From positions 986,712 to 1,050,711 of the forward strand of contig VZSF01007907.1 of NCBI GenBank assembly GCA_013398295.1: a DNA stretch of 64,000 nucleotides, given 5' to 3'. Positions 34,681 through 47,635 of this stretch are shown piece after piece. Numbering within the stretch: position 1 is the first letter of the stretch; each line of letters starts with the position of its first letter. The DNA comes from Chionis minor (Eukaryota > Chordata > Aves > Charadriiformes > Chionididae). A model generated the notes under the pieces. It was not told the DNA's origin, made no database searches, and saw only the letters and a program-made list of their open reading frames with translations. The position numbers and the translations under genes were made by a program.

Positions 34681-36220
34681 TAAATTTTTTTTTACTATTT
34701 TTTACCATTATCTGTCTTCATTGTGATAAACAGGAGGTTAACCTGGCTCTCTGAGCCTAAAAAAAGTGAAAAGCAGGAAGCAACAGCATAAAATTCTCCT
34801 GTATCCTTTCACTTAATAGTTATAGTTGAAGGTATCAATCCCCTTTTCCTCTGGAGAGAAATGGATCAATAGGACAGGCTCACAAAAAGAAAATGAAGCT
34901 TGGGTCTAAAACTGGTAACTACATCTTCTAAGAGTAACAAGCTGGCTTCTGTGTTTTCACTGAGAATACATTCTACAGCTGTAAAGTTTGATAAAGCAGG
35001 AAGAGATATGAAACTTAGGGCTGGTATTTTTGGGTAACTTGAGGCAAACTGCAGGGATTTTGAGACTTGTCATTGATGCAGTGGAACTATTGTATACAGA
35101 ATTTACTTGCTGGATCAGGAAAAAGAACCTGACTCCAAACTGGTCATTGAGCCAGAGAATTATTCCAGAGTGGTGCATTACATTGTGACGGTTGCCTAAG
35201 AACTGGTAAACAAGTACTCAAAATGAGAGAGAGGAAGAATGGGCAGATACAGCAGTGAGATATTTTTTCCACTGATAGCCAGAGGTCAGTAATTACATGG
35301 AAAATCTGTAAGCAATGTCACACGGGAGGTGAGAGAGGAAATGAAATATGATTAAGAGTCCTATTTAGGCATGCTGTGTGACAGGCCTGTCTGTTTGCCA
35401 CCTCAGATAAAGTTGTTGAGGATATCACATTATAGAAAGGCCTTTTTTAGAAAAATATTCTTCTGATTCGTATCTAATGATTAGTGTTCCATATGCCTGT
35501 ACTGAGTAAATGCTCATTAGATATTCGGTCACATTAATGAGTCTTGTAAGCTCATCATCTCATGCATGTCTTTTTTGACTACCAATTTTACCACTGTTCT
35601 TTCATACAGACTAGCAGGAGAGACATCACTGCACGACAATCTTCAGATGCAAAATGCCATTTTGACCAAGCCAGTGGAGGGTACTGGGGCTGCCACCACT
35701 CCATGACACTGTCGGCCAGACAAAAGAGTACGTGGAACTCAAAGCTGTGTCCAAACAACAGTTCAATTTCTCCCACAAGGACATAAAGCTCAGTACTAAG
35801 CTGCTGGAACAGCCATTATAATTATATATATATTCACAGTGAGATGTACCTGACCACAAAGGTATGCACTCTGATTTGCAGATCAGAAATGTCGATGCAC
35901 TTTATCTGTAATTGAAGGCGGCAGATTGACATGCCAAAATTTAAATTTGACTTTTTTATTGAAAGGGGGATGGATTTCCATACTCACTTCAGGACTTAAC
36001 AAATAAATTTCCCTTTTTAAAAAGAAAAAAATTCCACAACACGCTTATGAAATGTCTGTGGATTGTTTTGTGACTAGCAAAACACTGAATAAGTTATTCT
36101 ATTAGAATGCTTTAATAAACTGAAAAAAATGAACTGTCTCCAACAGATTTGGGGCCAAGTCTTTTGCCTAGATAGTACATCCATATTTTTAAGTGGTTCT
36201 CCTAACAGGGTGATCTAAAG
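34681..36220. other. AT-rich non-coding DNA
   Basis: No gene is recognised. Short frames occur on both strands around 35560-35860, with no motif. Confidence 0.55.
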
Positions 36221-36276
36221 CTCACTGAAGTTCATTGGATTCTTTCCTGTTGAGTACTATGAACTTTGAATCCAGA
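36221..36276 (+). repeat. Old sauropsid-type dispersed repeat remnant
   Basis: CTCACTGAAGTTCATTGGAT, then TCTTTCCTGTTGAGTACTAT and GAACTTTGAATCC follow the word order of the common reptile/bird repeat text cactgaagtcaatgggactcttcccattgacttcaatgggctttggatc. The copy is degraded. The family name is not assigned. Confidence 0.4.
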
Positions 36277-39200
36277 CTATGGAGTAACCACCCCAAAGGC
36301 TGAGGTCCATATCTGAGACATGAGACATGAAAGACAGAAAGAGTCAACTTCTGTCCATAAGAGTGCTTAGAAAAGAGAAGAAGAACTATTAGACTGCAAA
36401 GAGTAGTTGAACGTTCAAAAGCATGGCACTCCTCACTGCCCAAACAACTCCTAAAAGGTTACTAAAAAACTGTGCAGACAGAATACTGGAATTGCTGACT
36501 CTGTTTCATGCTGAGTCCAGCATTCACCATTGATGGCCAAAATACGACATGTATCTTTGACAACGTCAGGTATAGTCAGTCACACAACTTCAGCCACAGC
36601 AGTTTTCTGAGTGACAAAGGAAGAGCAGGAACTTGCACCATTTCAGGTTAAGCAGCCTTAAACCAGACTTTCAGGCCCTCAACTGGGTGAAACACCTCCA
36701 CACAGAAACTGAGAAGGAATTTTCATAAGTAGTCAACAACATCAGGACCCCAGTGGGCTAACTAGATTTAAGAATATGCAACCCTGCTACACATACCACC
36801 GTCACCCTGGCGTAAAATACATGACATTAACATTTATGAGTTCATTCATGAGATTCCTCTAAATATTTTTCTATTTCAGCCACGCAAAACGGAAGGTCAA
36901 TGAAGACAGGTAACATCTGATAATCGATGTATCTGGAGAAAAAAGACAAGTTTCCGGTCACTTAGCCCTTTTTAGTAACATATGCCTTTTTGATGTCTAT
37001 ACATGCACAAAGAATCACTACAAGGATTAATAGTTTGTAACAGCTTGGAGATCCAAACAACATAATGAACACAAACAACAAATCCAAGCTTGAATCTGCT
37101 ACAGCTGCAGTGCTCCATATACTGCTAACTAATAGATTGTTAGTTTCATTTTAGTTTTTTTTTTCCAGTCGTAGAAAAGAAATGTAGTGACACTGAGGAA
37201 CTGTTCCTCATTTTCCTGGATAACTTCTCTGAGGCACAATGTTACTGGAGAAATGCCCCTCAGGCTGAGAAGTCAATATTTGTACCTTAAAAGACACCAT
37301 TTAGCTCCTGTACCCAGGCATTAGAAGAATATTCATTTAATCAAGAAATGTATCATTGCAATATAGAGAAATAGGAAAGCTGTGCATTTTTTTGGTAAGA
37401 ATCCAAGTTCTTATTCCCAGCAGGAGTAATAGACAATGTAAGAAGAACTATTTAAGTCCTGAAAGTTATGGATCTAAATCCTAAATTATCTTAGTCCTAA
37501 TCTTAAATTATCCCTAAGAGTTTGGGATTTGATTATTCTTTTTTATTATCTTTCTTGATTTTGTTGGGTATTTTTGTCCTAAAAGATTCTTAATCAGAAC
37601 ACAATGCATTGTTTAATTGTCACTTAGAGGATTTTGATGATAACACCCTACCTTTTCTATTGAACATACTCTGGTACTTGGTGCAACTGATGCACTCCAT
37701 GATATTCAAGGGATAGGTTTTAAAAGTTTATTGGATGATTTCCTAATTCAGATGTTTTGCCAAGTATTTTTCTCTTTCTGCAGCACAAAGTAGATCATAT
37801 CCTCACAGGAATTCCTTTTCTTCCATTCCATAATACGTCAGCAGTAGCGTTTAAAAATTATTTTTACATGACTGCAGCTTCTCTTTTTTTAAACATATGA
37901 TTTTCACTGTCAAATGGGAAAAGGGACTGAAATAGCACAGACTTACTCTCATAGCTGTTATGCTATTTCTTCATGCTTGGAAGTATTGTTATGTTCAAGG
38001 GAGCAATTAAAATTGTTCCGCTGTGTAGTAATAAAGAATATGATTCTCAAGTCAAGTGCCAGCCAAGAAGGTTTCATAAACTAAGAGAATACTGAATTTC
38101 TGGATGTTATAATAGGCTATGTAGATATTTACTCTGAAAATAATAACTTCATTACAGTTTCAAATTTTTAACAAAAAAGTGAGAAACGAATTTAAACAGT
38201 GTCCATAGCATTACACCAATGCAATGGACCACTTAGAAGGCAAAACATTTGAGCAATAAGATTAAAAATCTCTAAATATAAATAATATTGTTTTATAACT
38301 GACAAGTATTTTCCTTCAGGAATATTTTAATTTTATATCATATACCATAAAACATATTTGGTTTCAGTGGCTTTACCAACCTCTTCAACATTGTATTTTT
38401 CTACTTAAGACAAATTTAATCCTATTTCTCCGTCTATTATATATTAATGTTTACAAAAATATTGTACCCATGAGAGTTATATTTCTAGGATTCAAGTTGA
38501 GTACTTGAAACAGCACCAATTCAGAGGCTTTTACAGAAATAACATGTGAAAGCATTTCAATGAAACATAACTGCTCTAGGATTTCCCTTTAGTCCCTTCA
38601 TGATATACTTAACCGTGTTTCTCACACTTTCAAAGAGTTCTGGTCTCTTAAGGAAAATACAAACAAAAACTGTAAAAATAAGGGATTTTGACAGGTATCA
38701 GACTTAAAGCAAAGTGCAGTAAGACTAACACAGGGCAAATCATACCTCTTTACTATGCAGGGATCCTTTTGCAAGAAAAACGGTAGGAGATTAATAGAAT
38801 TTGTAACACCATCCCTTCCTCCTCGCCTTTTAATTATTGCTGGGCTCTCAATTTTATACAACTCCCAAGCCACACGCTCTCCAGCTTGGCATTACATGCA
38901 CACATGAGACCAGGTATTTCAGATAACTGCTCTGGGCGGAGCAGGCAGGACTGCAGAAGACCTTTAGCCCAAACCATGCAACCTGCACACATTAAAACCA
39001 AAAGCTTTTCTAACTGTGCAATTTCAATGGGATGAAAGATGTCAGTGGACAGGGGTAGTAGGGGAGCTAAAGATACAGCAAAAGCTCTATGAATTGCTGT
39101 CATGTGTCTAGTGGCGGTGGTAGTGTGGTTTAGTTGCATCATATTTCTTCAGCTAGGCTCTTTTTGTCTCCTATTTTATGTGTATGTTGCAACCATCTGC

Positions 39201-39599
39201 AAGTTACAGTTTCTTACCCATAAAACTAGGAATGGGTTTTTCTATGTGGGTTCTTTTGGCAGTCATTTTATGGATATATTTATTATGGACATACTAAGTA
39301 CATCACTAGTGTAAGTCAGACTCGACGTAAGACCTGGACGGGCTACCCTGGAACCACAGCGCCAAATAACTCACAAGTTACATTTTGCAGTGAAGAGATG
39401 AAGCGGCACTGTTGAGAGTTATTTCATTCAATTAAATACTCCACCGTTCTAGTTTTGTAAATTTTATAAAAGTAATTCTGTTCTTACACACAGTTGTGTC
39501 TCAGAACGAGCAGACTGGGCACAGAGCACACTCACACCAGGATTGGGTAGTTTTAAAGTAAAGAGTAGGTATCCCTTCAGCAAGGTACTCAGAACATAC
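36277..39599. other. AT-rich non-coding DNA
   Basis: No gene or repeat family is recognised over about 3.3 kb. Confidence 0.6.
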
Positions 39600-39818
39600 G
39601 CTTGTAGATAAGTCCTCAACCATATGTTGAACAACTATGGACTTAATTAATGCATCAGGCTCAAGACTCCCCCTTTCTGGGGGTGGCGGAGAGATCCAGA
39701 TTTCAGGCACCTCCACAGAACTGCACATACTCGTACTGCTCTCTCCCACTTCCGCAATGGAGGAAAAAAGGGACACACAACCAGTTGTGTTGTCTTGAAA
39801 TTTCTGGAGCAAGAATCC
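39600..39818 (-). other. Candidate internal coding exon (unassigned)
   Basis: On the minus strand a pyrimidine-rich tract (CATCCTTTCTCTCTCTCACT) is followed by GCAAG, giving an acceptor at 39820-39819. The open frame then runs to a GTATGT donor at 39599-39594. The exon would be 219 nt, exactly 73 codons, phase 0 at both ends. It encodes a polar, acidic peptide with segments such as SSIAEVGESSTSMCSSVEVP and EIWISPPPPERGSLEPDALI. The full frame continues to a stop at 39501. I do not recognise the protein. Acceptor, donor and frame agree better than elsewhere in the window, but no neighbouring exon supports it and chance is not excluded. Confidence 0.25.
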
Positions 39819-42800
39819 CTTGCAGTGAGAGAGAGAAAGGATGGGCACTGAAGTGTGCACAGGGATGGAGAAGTATTACACAGTGAAGAAAAAACTGGAG
39901 GATATTTTCTTTCTAGTATTTTAGCATTATTATGTTTTGAAATAATGGTACATAAATGAGAGTTTTGGCAAATTATATTTCTATATAAATAAAAGGTAAT
40001 ATCCTGAAGAGATTTCTTTCAATTTAAAAATTTAAAAAGTAAAGATGAGGGTATCAACAGAACGATCTAAAGACAGCTACAGTATAGCCATACTAAGAGT
40101 ACATATAAATTACTACTACAGAGTCAGCACACTGCATTGTAGTTTGGCAGAGAGATCAAAATTCCTGAACCCTGGCCCAGGGGATCAAAAGGTGAAGATC
40201 TGAACATCTGGCTGATGGTGGGAGAGAAGATAGTTTAAGTTTCCATTCTCTTCAAGCTGGCTAATATGTCAAGCTGCATTTTCAGCATAGTAATTGATCT
40301 CTTGATTAAAACATAGCGTTCCAGATTTCAAGGAAAAAAAATCAAACCCCCATATACAAAAAAGAGAGTATTTTTTAAAAAGTTTGGAATTCACAAAGCA
40401 TACAAATCTTCTGTGTCAAACCGAGTTCAACTTGAAGATTAAAATGAACCTTCCTGTGAAGTTGACTGTATAATTTTTTTATTTAAACATTTGAGGTAAG
40501 TTTAATAGGTATCCTTTGCTTCAAAAACATTCAAGAACAGCAGTTAGTATTTTTGCATACCAAAGTAGCTTTGTTTAGTTTTCATAAATGGCATAGAGAA
40601 AACTCAAACTGAATGTACATTAGGGCAATTTCACACCATATTTTTATCAATTTTACAGTGGCTCAATTTAAACAGTGGGTGTTCAAGTAACACCTACAGT
40701 GAAAATATCCAATGGTAATGAGATAACCAGTCTTTTATCTTTTCCTTTGTAATTTGCTGGTGTGCGTACACAGAAAGTGTTACTCTGTGATTTGAGTAAT
40801 GACTGCTAGACAGAGGTGTCAAAATAGTCACTGCCTAAACAAAAATAATATCTAATTTTCCTTCAAACAAAACAAATGAGTTGCATTAAATAAAGTATCC
40901 TATGCTGTGGGTGACAGCTAAAATGGGATGGGAAAACCCCAGGCATTTAAAAAACTTTGAAGATATCTTAAGAATTAAAAATAGAATCTACTTAGCATAT
41001 AAATAAAATTTGAGTGCTAGTCTAATCAGTAAGAGCACAACTGGAACAGCAAGGACAACAAAGATCTGGGTCTCTGCCATTCTTCACCAAGTAATGCTTT
41101 CCATATTGTTTTAACCAAGGATCCCATGCTTTTTGAGAGGTGCGTTACCCTTATGCAGAGTGCAATCAAAGCATTATAAGCATGACAAGCATGACCCTTG
41201 TCTAGGGTCATGCAACCAACGAGTTTAAAAAAAGAAAACCCCATCCTGTATCTCTTCTTGCCTACTCCCATGCTCTCAGAGTGCGTGCTACTCCACACCG
41301 CCTTTGAACCCACATTTCAGATTGCTTAAACTCACCTGCAAGGGCAGCTACAACCAACCCTTCTGGCTACGGTGCTACAGAAAGTGAGCTTCATGAAGAC
41401 ATTTGAGCAATTAAAGACAGTGTAAGGAACACCGAAAACTGAGAACAACAGAATAAATCCTGAACATTGGGCTAGATTAGGTTCTGCTGCTGGAATTTTT
41501 GAACCTTGTGGGACTCTTCCCTCACTGGCTGTTTCAGAGTAGATGGAGCTCTACCAAAGTCTGTATTAATTTACTACGCCTACCAAAGTCAGGGAAACAC
41601 AGCGATGAAAAGAAAATTATATCCTTTTTAAGACTGCAGTGTTCAAATGGCATAGCACAGGCACAGGGATTGGCTCTGCACTCCTCAGGCTTACTCAGGC
41701 TGGTAGAAAGGAGAGGTTCAAACTGAGGATCAAAGGGATGACTTCATCTGAGCTGTGACAAAATGCAGAGAAAGGCACCTGCTGAAAGAAATTGTTTTGT
41801 GTGTGCTGTTTTTTGTCTTTTTTTTTTTTTTAAAGAAAGTGAAGGTCTCACTCAAAGAGAAGTTTTCTTAATAAAAATATTTTTTATTAGGGATAACTGT
41901 GATAAGAGGGCTTTCCACTTTCTAGATGCAACTAAGATCTCTGTGTTTGATTTATCTGGCTCCTTTATTCTAACCTTCAAATGACTCCTGCAGTCTTTTT
42001 TGCACGGTCTGAATACAAAAAATGGAAAGCTTCACAAATAAGAATAAACTGTCATGAGATAAAACTGGAAATTTGGAACTGAAATTCCTCAGACTGTAAA
42101 TGGCACGAAAACCTAGCCTCCTTTATCCTTGAGGACTCATTTGTGTAGCTACAAATCATACAGAAAATCTTTCAAGATGAAATATGAAAAATGATAACTG
42201 AAAATAATTGCTTAACACATGCATAAAAGTATGACCTGAGCTGTGATTACATTTATTACCTGAAGAAACGCTTGGCTTTAAGGAAAAGAGATTCTCTCAA
42301 AAGACGTATCTATAATTACAAGTCTTTTGAAATGAATGTTGTACAAGTCCTTAGAAAAGATTACACACAACTAAACAATTTCTGCAGCTATTATACAGCA
42401 GAGCCTGAGAGCCCCCGGTACATGCTGCATCTAAACACCAAGTCTGAATCTTCATGAATTCCTGTAAAAATTCTGGGAATAATATCCTCTCTGGGAATGA
42501 TCCTCTCTTTACTTCACTCTTTTACGTGCATAAATACTACTAGAGAGAAAAAGGTGGGGGAATACCTCTGGAATACGTGAACACTAACTATCCATAAATT
42601 TGGTAAAACTTCTGTAATAAACAATTGTAGCTATGTGAAAAAATTTGCATCACTTTATGCTGCCTGTGCAAATACATTTTGGTAACTAATCTTTTACTAC
42701 AAACCATTTTGCTTTTGTTTTTAGTTAACTCTGAGCAGGATGCCCTCGGGAGCCACAAACTCCACTTATAATTTCAGCTACAGTTTGGAATCTATTTCCT

Positions 42801-43892
42801 CACATGTACAGAGCCTTATGCTGACCACCAAACGGAAGTTAAAACCAGAAATTTCTCATATGCTTCAATGGAGCAGGGTGACCTCAAACGTGGTAATTAA
42901 CATAATTCCATCTCTATTGTAGGCTCTGCTTGGGTGTTTCTTTGTTTAGTACTGTCCAGCTGACTGGAAGATGCACATCCCCACTTAATCCTTGTCCACC
43001 TTTGGGCAGTCCACCACCTCGTCTGACCTTTCCCACTGAGTACCTACCTACTCCTTCAGCAGACAGCTGCATAGCTGTTGATTCTTGGCAAATGTGGCAA
43101 GAATTTTTTTTGAAGTTATATAATGACCTAAAAATGTATCTTACTGGTTGCTTCAAGTCACCCAGTATTTCACAAAATAAATTGTGTGGGATATGCTCTG
43201 GGGAGTCTAGAAGAAAACAGCAATAATGCCTGAGAAATGCAGAGAATACTTAAAATTTTTATGTACTTTTTGGAGTTTTCAGTCTCCTCTTCCATTATGC
43301 AACTTCTTCATGAAGTTGTAAGCATTTTCTCAGTTCTTAAAAACCGACCACATTAAGTATACGCACCAAAGCACATACTTCTATTTTACACATACATACA
43401 AATCTCTGATATATTGAGCTCTCTCTATTTTTACTAGCATAAGTGATTCTTAACAAGACCAGAATCATGAGAGTATGTTCTCCCAGATCTGTCTTCCTGA
43501 AGTACAAAGAATGGAAATGTGAGTAAAAACCATTACTTTTGTGGGATTTGGGAAACCAAAATTTAATAAATCAACAAAGATCAAGTATTCAAAAATCAGT
43601 TTGAAGCCTGAGTGAATACATACAAATCAAAAAAATCTTCCAGAAGTGAAGATCTTTTTAGGTGACATATTTTTATCCTTTAAAAAGATGTTGACTTAAC
43701 AGGATAGATAGTAGCTGTTACTTAAAATAGCTTTTACTTAAAGTAATAATACCTGCCCTGATTACTTACTGATACTCTTAAGAATTATAAGTATCTTTTT
43801 ATGTGTATTGCATTCATGGTCAACACCTCTGTAGGGAAAAGTAACTGGTTGCCAATAGTAAAAGTTCAAAAATCACATATGAGTTGAAAAGA
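39819..43892. other. AT-rich non-coding DNA
   Basis: No gene is recognised. A T14 run lies at 41818-41831, and a short imperfect duplication (CTGGGAATAATATCCTCT then CTGGGAATGATCCTCT) at about 42474-42507. Confidence 0.6.
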
Positions 43893-43913
43893 TTTTTTTT
43901 TTTTAAAAAAAAA
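43893..43913. repeat. T12-A9 tract
   Basis: Twelve T are followed directly by nine A, giving a self-complementary 9-bp-arm palindrome of A/T only. Such tracts are stiff and nucleosome-disfavouring, and also slippage-prone. No element boundary is seen. Confidence 0.9.
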
Positions 43914-46900
43914 GAACTGTTTTTCTTATCTTCGGACTGTACTTTTCCAGAAGTTTTCTCAAAATGTGTCTGTCTGATGCAGGGTTTCAACTAGACCCAG
44001 ACAAGATGACAAGCTCATTGAATTAGACACTGTAAACATACTTAAAGTGATTGTGCTTGCCATGAGTAATGCACAGGTTAGCAGCAACACAACGACGGTT
44101 TTGTGATGTCAGAAATAAACAGGGATTAGGCTCATCTTGAACACAGGCTGCGAAAGGCTGGTCTGGGCAAGAGTCAGACTGACGCCTCGGAGCGCAAAGG
44201 CTGGGTAGGTCATTAGGGGTGTTTTATGGTACCCAGCTTGTTGCAAACACTACCCGAGGGAGAGGTGGTGCTTTTTGAAAAGACATTGTGGTCTGATGCA
44301 GCTGAACCCTTCTGACACTGAGGCAGGATCTTCTGCTTGTCCTGCACTTGGACAAAATCTCCTGCACGCTTCTTTCAGCCTGGCGTGTACACACAAAGAA
44401 ACCACACCCATTCATCAAGTGCAGATAAAATGTAGAAGTAAAGCATATAGTAAGTATTAAATACAAACCCCTTTCAATTAAAATATTCCCAAATCTAAAA
44501 CCAATCCCATGACTCTTCCAAGTTCCTTACAACAAACCCACATGCTCCACCCTCTTTTCCACCCTTCACGTGGACCAACCAGAGTACTTCAACCAGGAGG
44601 TTCCTATCTGAAACACATAATTCCTTCTCTACAGATTTGGGAAAAATCAAGCCTTACACCTTCAGAAGCAGCGTTCCTCATCCTTCACAGCCCTGTTTCG
44701 GTAGTCTCCTTGTCTATGCTGGCATAACTGCCTGATACAACTATATGATGAACTGATACAGCTACAAAACAGTAAGTAATAATAATGGCAACGGCGAACT
44801 TAGTAGACAGAGGCTGGAGCTGCTGCTGAAGAAAGACCTGGGTACGTACGGTCGTAGTGGGAGAACATCTGCGACAGTTACTTTTGCACCAGCCAAGGAA
44901 GATAAATCACAGGCTCCAGGTATACACAAGTATTTGCAAGACAGCAGCAAACAAAGGTACCTTATGTACTGGCTTGTAAACTTGATGGTTCTGAGTATAA
45001 CCCCATTACTAGCTCCTACTACATTGAAGTCAAAATCAGAAGGATCTCTGACCCCTGAAATGTTACATGGGCAATTTTTGCTGAATCAGAATTCAAGTCT
45101 CTGTGAGTTAGATACATGTCTGTTATGCGACAGATACGTTTTACAACTGGTATGTTACTTAAAACACATGCAGTATAAAGTATGGTTAATTATTTCAGTA
45201 AAACTTAAATAAAAACCACAAAGCATGAGAAAAATGCTGCAAAATACCCACAAGGGCTCGGTTCAAATAACAGAAAACAAGAAATTAGGGGTTTGAGGCT
45301 TGGAGCTATCAGAAGATCCCTTAAAACCACATGAATTTCAGGGAATTAAAAGATGTTTCCAGGCTACACTTTGAATTTGGGGACATCTATCACTATGAAG
45401 CAGGTCATTAACAATATTTAAAATTAATCTTCATGTGAACGCATTGGTGTTTTTAGTCACACAACATTATATAAACAAAACCAACCAAGGGCAAATTTGA
45501 TGTTTTAATTTACGAAGTGGCAACTGGAAATCCTGCTTTGGTTATGCACCTGACCTTGCTATGCTCACAGTGTCTCGCTGCAAAACTGCTGAATACTAAT
45601 TTTTAAGCACATCATCCTTCAAGCACTCTTTTAAGCACCCCCTACTACACGAACAGATGAAGCAAACTGCCGACAAGCTGCAGTGCATGTACTACACACA
45701 GTGTGGTTAACAAACAGCCTTCTGTAAAACCACAAAGGCCAACCAAGTCTCTGATTAAGTCAAGTGAAATCAGTATCGTTAGGCCAGGATTACACTTATA
45801 TCTAACTTCCTAAGTTTTAGGCTTCTCTATCCATTTAAACAGAGACGTCTTGAACAATTTCTTACCCTCTCCATGAAAACATCAGACAAAACTAATCCTG
45901 ACCTTGGAGAAAATTTGTAGAAGGTGAACAAAGTGGCAATTAAACCCTAAGAAGTGCACGTCCATTTTCTACCCTCCCACTGCTGACTTTGTCATTCCTT
46001 TAATAACAGAAAGATTTTCAAAATTTCTAGTCCATTAACCAACAGCTTGTGGACACCAAGAAGCAGACGGGAGAAGGCATTTTAAAATTAGGTTCTGTTC
46101 AGGAAGGAAAAAACCAGAAAATGCTGCACATAACCATACAGAAAGGAAGACGTTATCAGACCAGCTCGTAACCTGAAGCTTTTAAAAGTATTTAAGGATG
46201 TTTCTATAGCTTTACAGGACTCAGGCTTTGGAATCCTATTGTTAACCAGGACTACTTTCTGCAGAATTTATACCTTTTTTTGCCAGGAAGAGATAAAACA
46301 TACTATTTAAAATATCTGAAAAATAATACAGAATCATTCTTAATATCTGATACCTTAAGGCTAATAAATACAGATGTGCTGAATTTTATAATTTAATTGT
46401 TACTTTAATACCTAACTGATTCAGTGTGTAATGTGATGTATCTATAGATATTAAATGTTACTATCAAATGTACTAGAATAATTAATTTGTAAAAATGCTG
46501 TCCATTTCCATGGCTTTGCTTTATATACTTAATTGAGCTTTCTACATTGTAAATTACATTCTTAAGGGACAATGTCTTTCATTTCATCAGGTTAATACTC
46601 TGCCAATTTAATATGCTCACTAAGAGTAGTAGTTTTCATAACAATCAACTAGCTCTCTGAATCCTCTTTCGGACGTTAAAAAGACATTATTTCTATTTGT
46701 AAGATCTTTGCTATTGCTCTCTCCAGGCGTAGCCTTGCTCATAATATTAGCTATCAGGAGATTAACATAATGTGCTAAATGGCTAATAAAATCTTTTATA
46801 TGTTTTGTATTTATTATTTGAGAATTTCTACTTTCTCTCTTATCAACACAGTGCTGTGACAAAGATCTGGACAGTGATTTTATGAATTGTTGTAAGTTTG

Positions 46901-47518
46901 TGATGAAACATTAACCAAGACCTATATCCAGGTTATAATCTGACTCCACAGAATCTTCTTGAGCTTCCTGTATGGAAATGAGAATGAAGAAATAGAAATT
47001 CCTCTGAGGTTATAAAGTTTCTGGTGTCTGACAGAGGAGAGAGGGAGAGAACAAGAATTGTTCTTCTCCCCCCAAGTCAATTCACACAGACACAAAATCA
47101 AAGAAATGCCCAAGCCCCGTTTCCTGCTCCAGTCAAGGTGTGATTATTTATACAAATCCAAGCAGCACCCTGGGGATACCGCAAGAGTACACCTCCTTGG
47201 AATATGCCGCAGCACAGGATTTCCCCAAACATCTTCACAGGAAAAGGAAAGTGCAGATTCAAGCCTACTCAGGCCATAAAGGAAACTGTGCGAGGCTTTC
47301 CTGCATCTGGATGCATTTCTCCCTCTTAAGGGATGGAAATAACACCAGTTCGCCTTCTTACGCTTTTATACGTATACTCCTTCATTTTTTTGTTTTTCTT
47401 AAAATTTCATTAGGGCAATTTTGATAATATTTTAATTTTTTAAAAGAAAAAATGAAAGGAAATCAAAAGAAAACGGAAAGAATCTGAAAGCTTTCATTTA
47501 AAGTTTCTCCATCTCTAC
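43914..47518. other. AT-rich non-coding DNA
   Basis: No gene is established. Two minus-strand frames of 80 codons (44224-44466 and 46620-46862) have loosely exon-like splice context, but neither has a recognisable domain. Confidence 0.55.
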
Positions 47519-47635
47519 CTTTCCAAACTCTCTTCTCCCAGTCATATTTCGGTTCATGTGTGAAATTACAGATTCCCAATGAGATTTCCCGCTCTATTAA
47601 CTTGTCCATCAAACATTTTTGAGCGGTTGCATTCC
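47519..47635 (-). other. Candidate internal coding exon (unassigned)
   Basis: On the minus strand TTTGTGCAG gives an acceptor ending at 47636, and AAAG/GTAGAG gives a donor at 47518. The exon would be 117 nt, phase 1 at both ends, so it could be included or skipped without changing frame. It encodes NATAQKCLMDKLIEREISLG followed by ICNFTHEPKYDWEKRVWK, a mixed charged and aromatic sequence that reads like a folded protein. The pyrimidine tract before the acceptor is weak. No homologue is recognised and no partner exon is found. Confidence 0.2.

Noticed and set aside
44224..44466. 80-codon minus-strand frame with CCAG acceptor and CGG/GTAGTG donor
   Set aside because: Splice sites are weak, the peptide is short and basic, and there is no independent support. 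Weaker than the candidates kept.
46620..46862. 80-codon minus-strand frame containing an amphipathic helix-like segment
   Set aside because: A resemblance to a PKA-anchoring type helix was considered, but the sequence is AT-rich, the match is only general amphipathicity, and no family motif is present.
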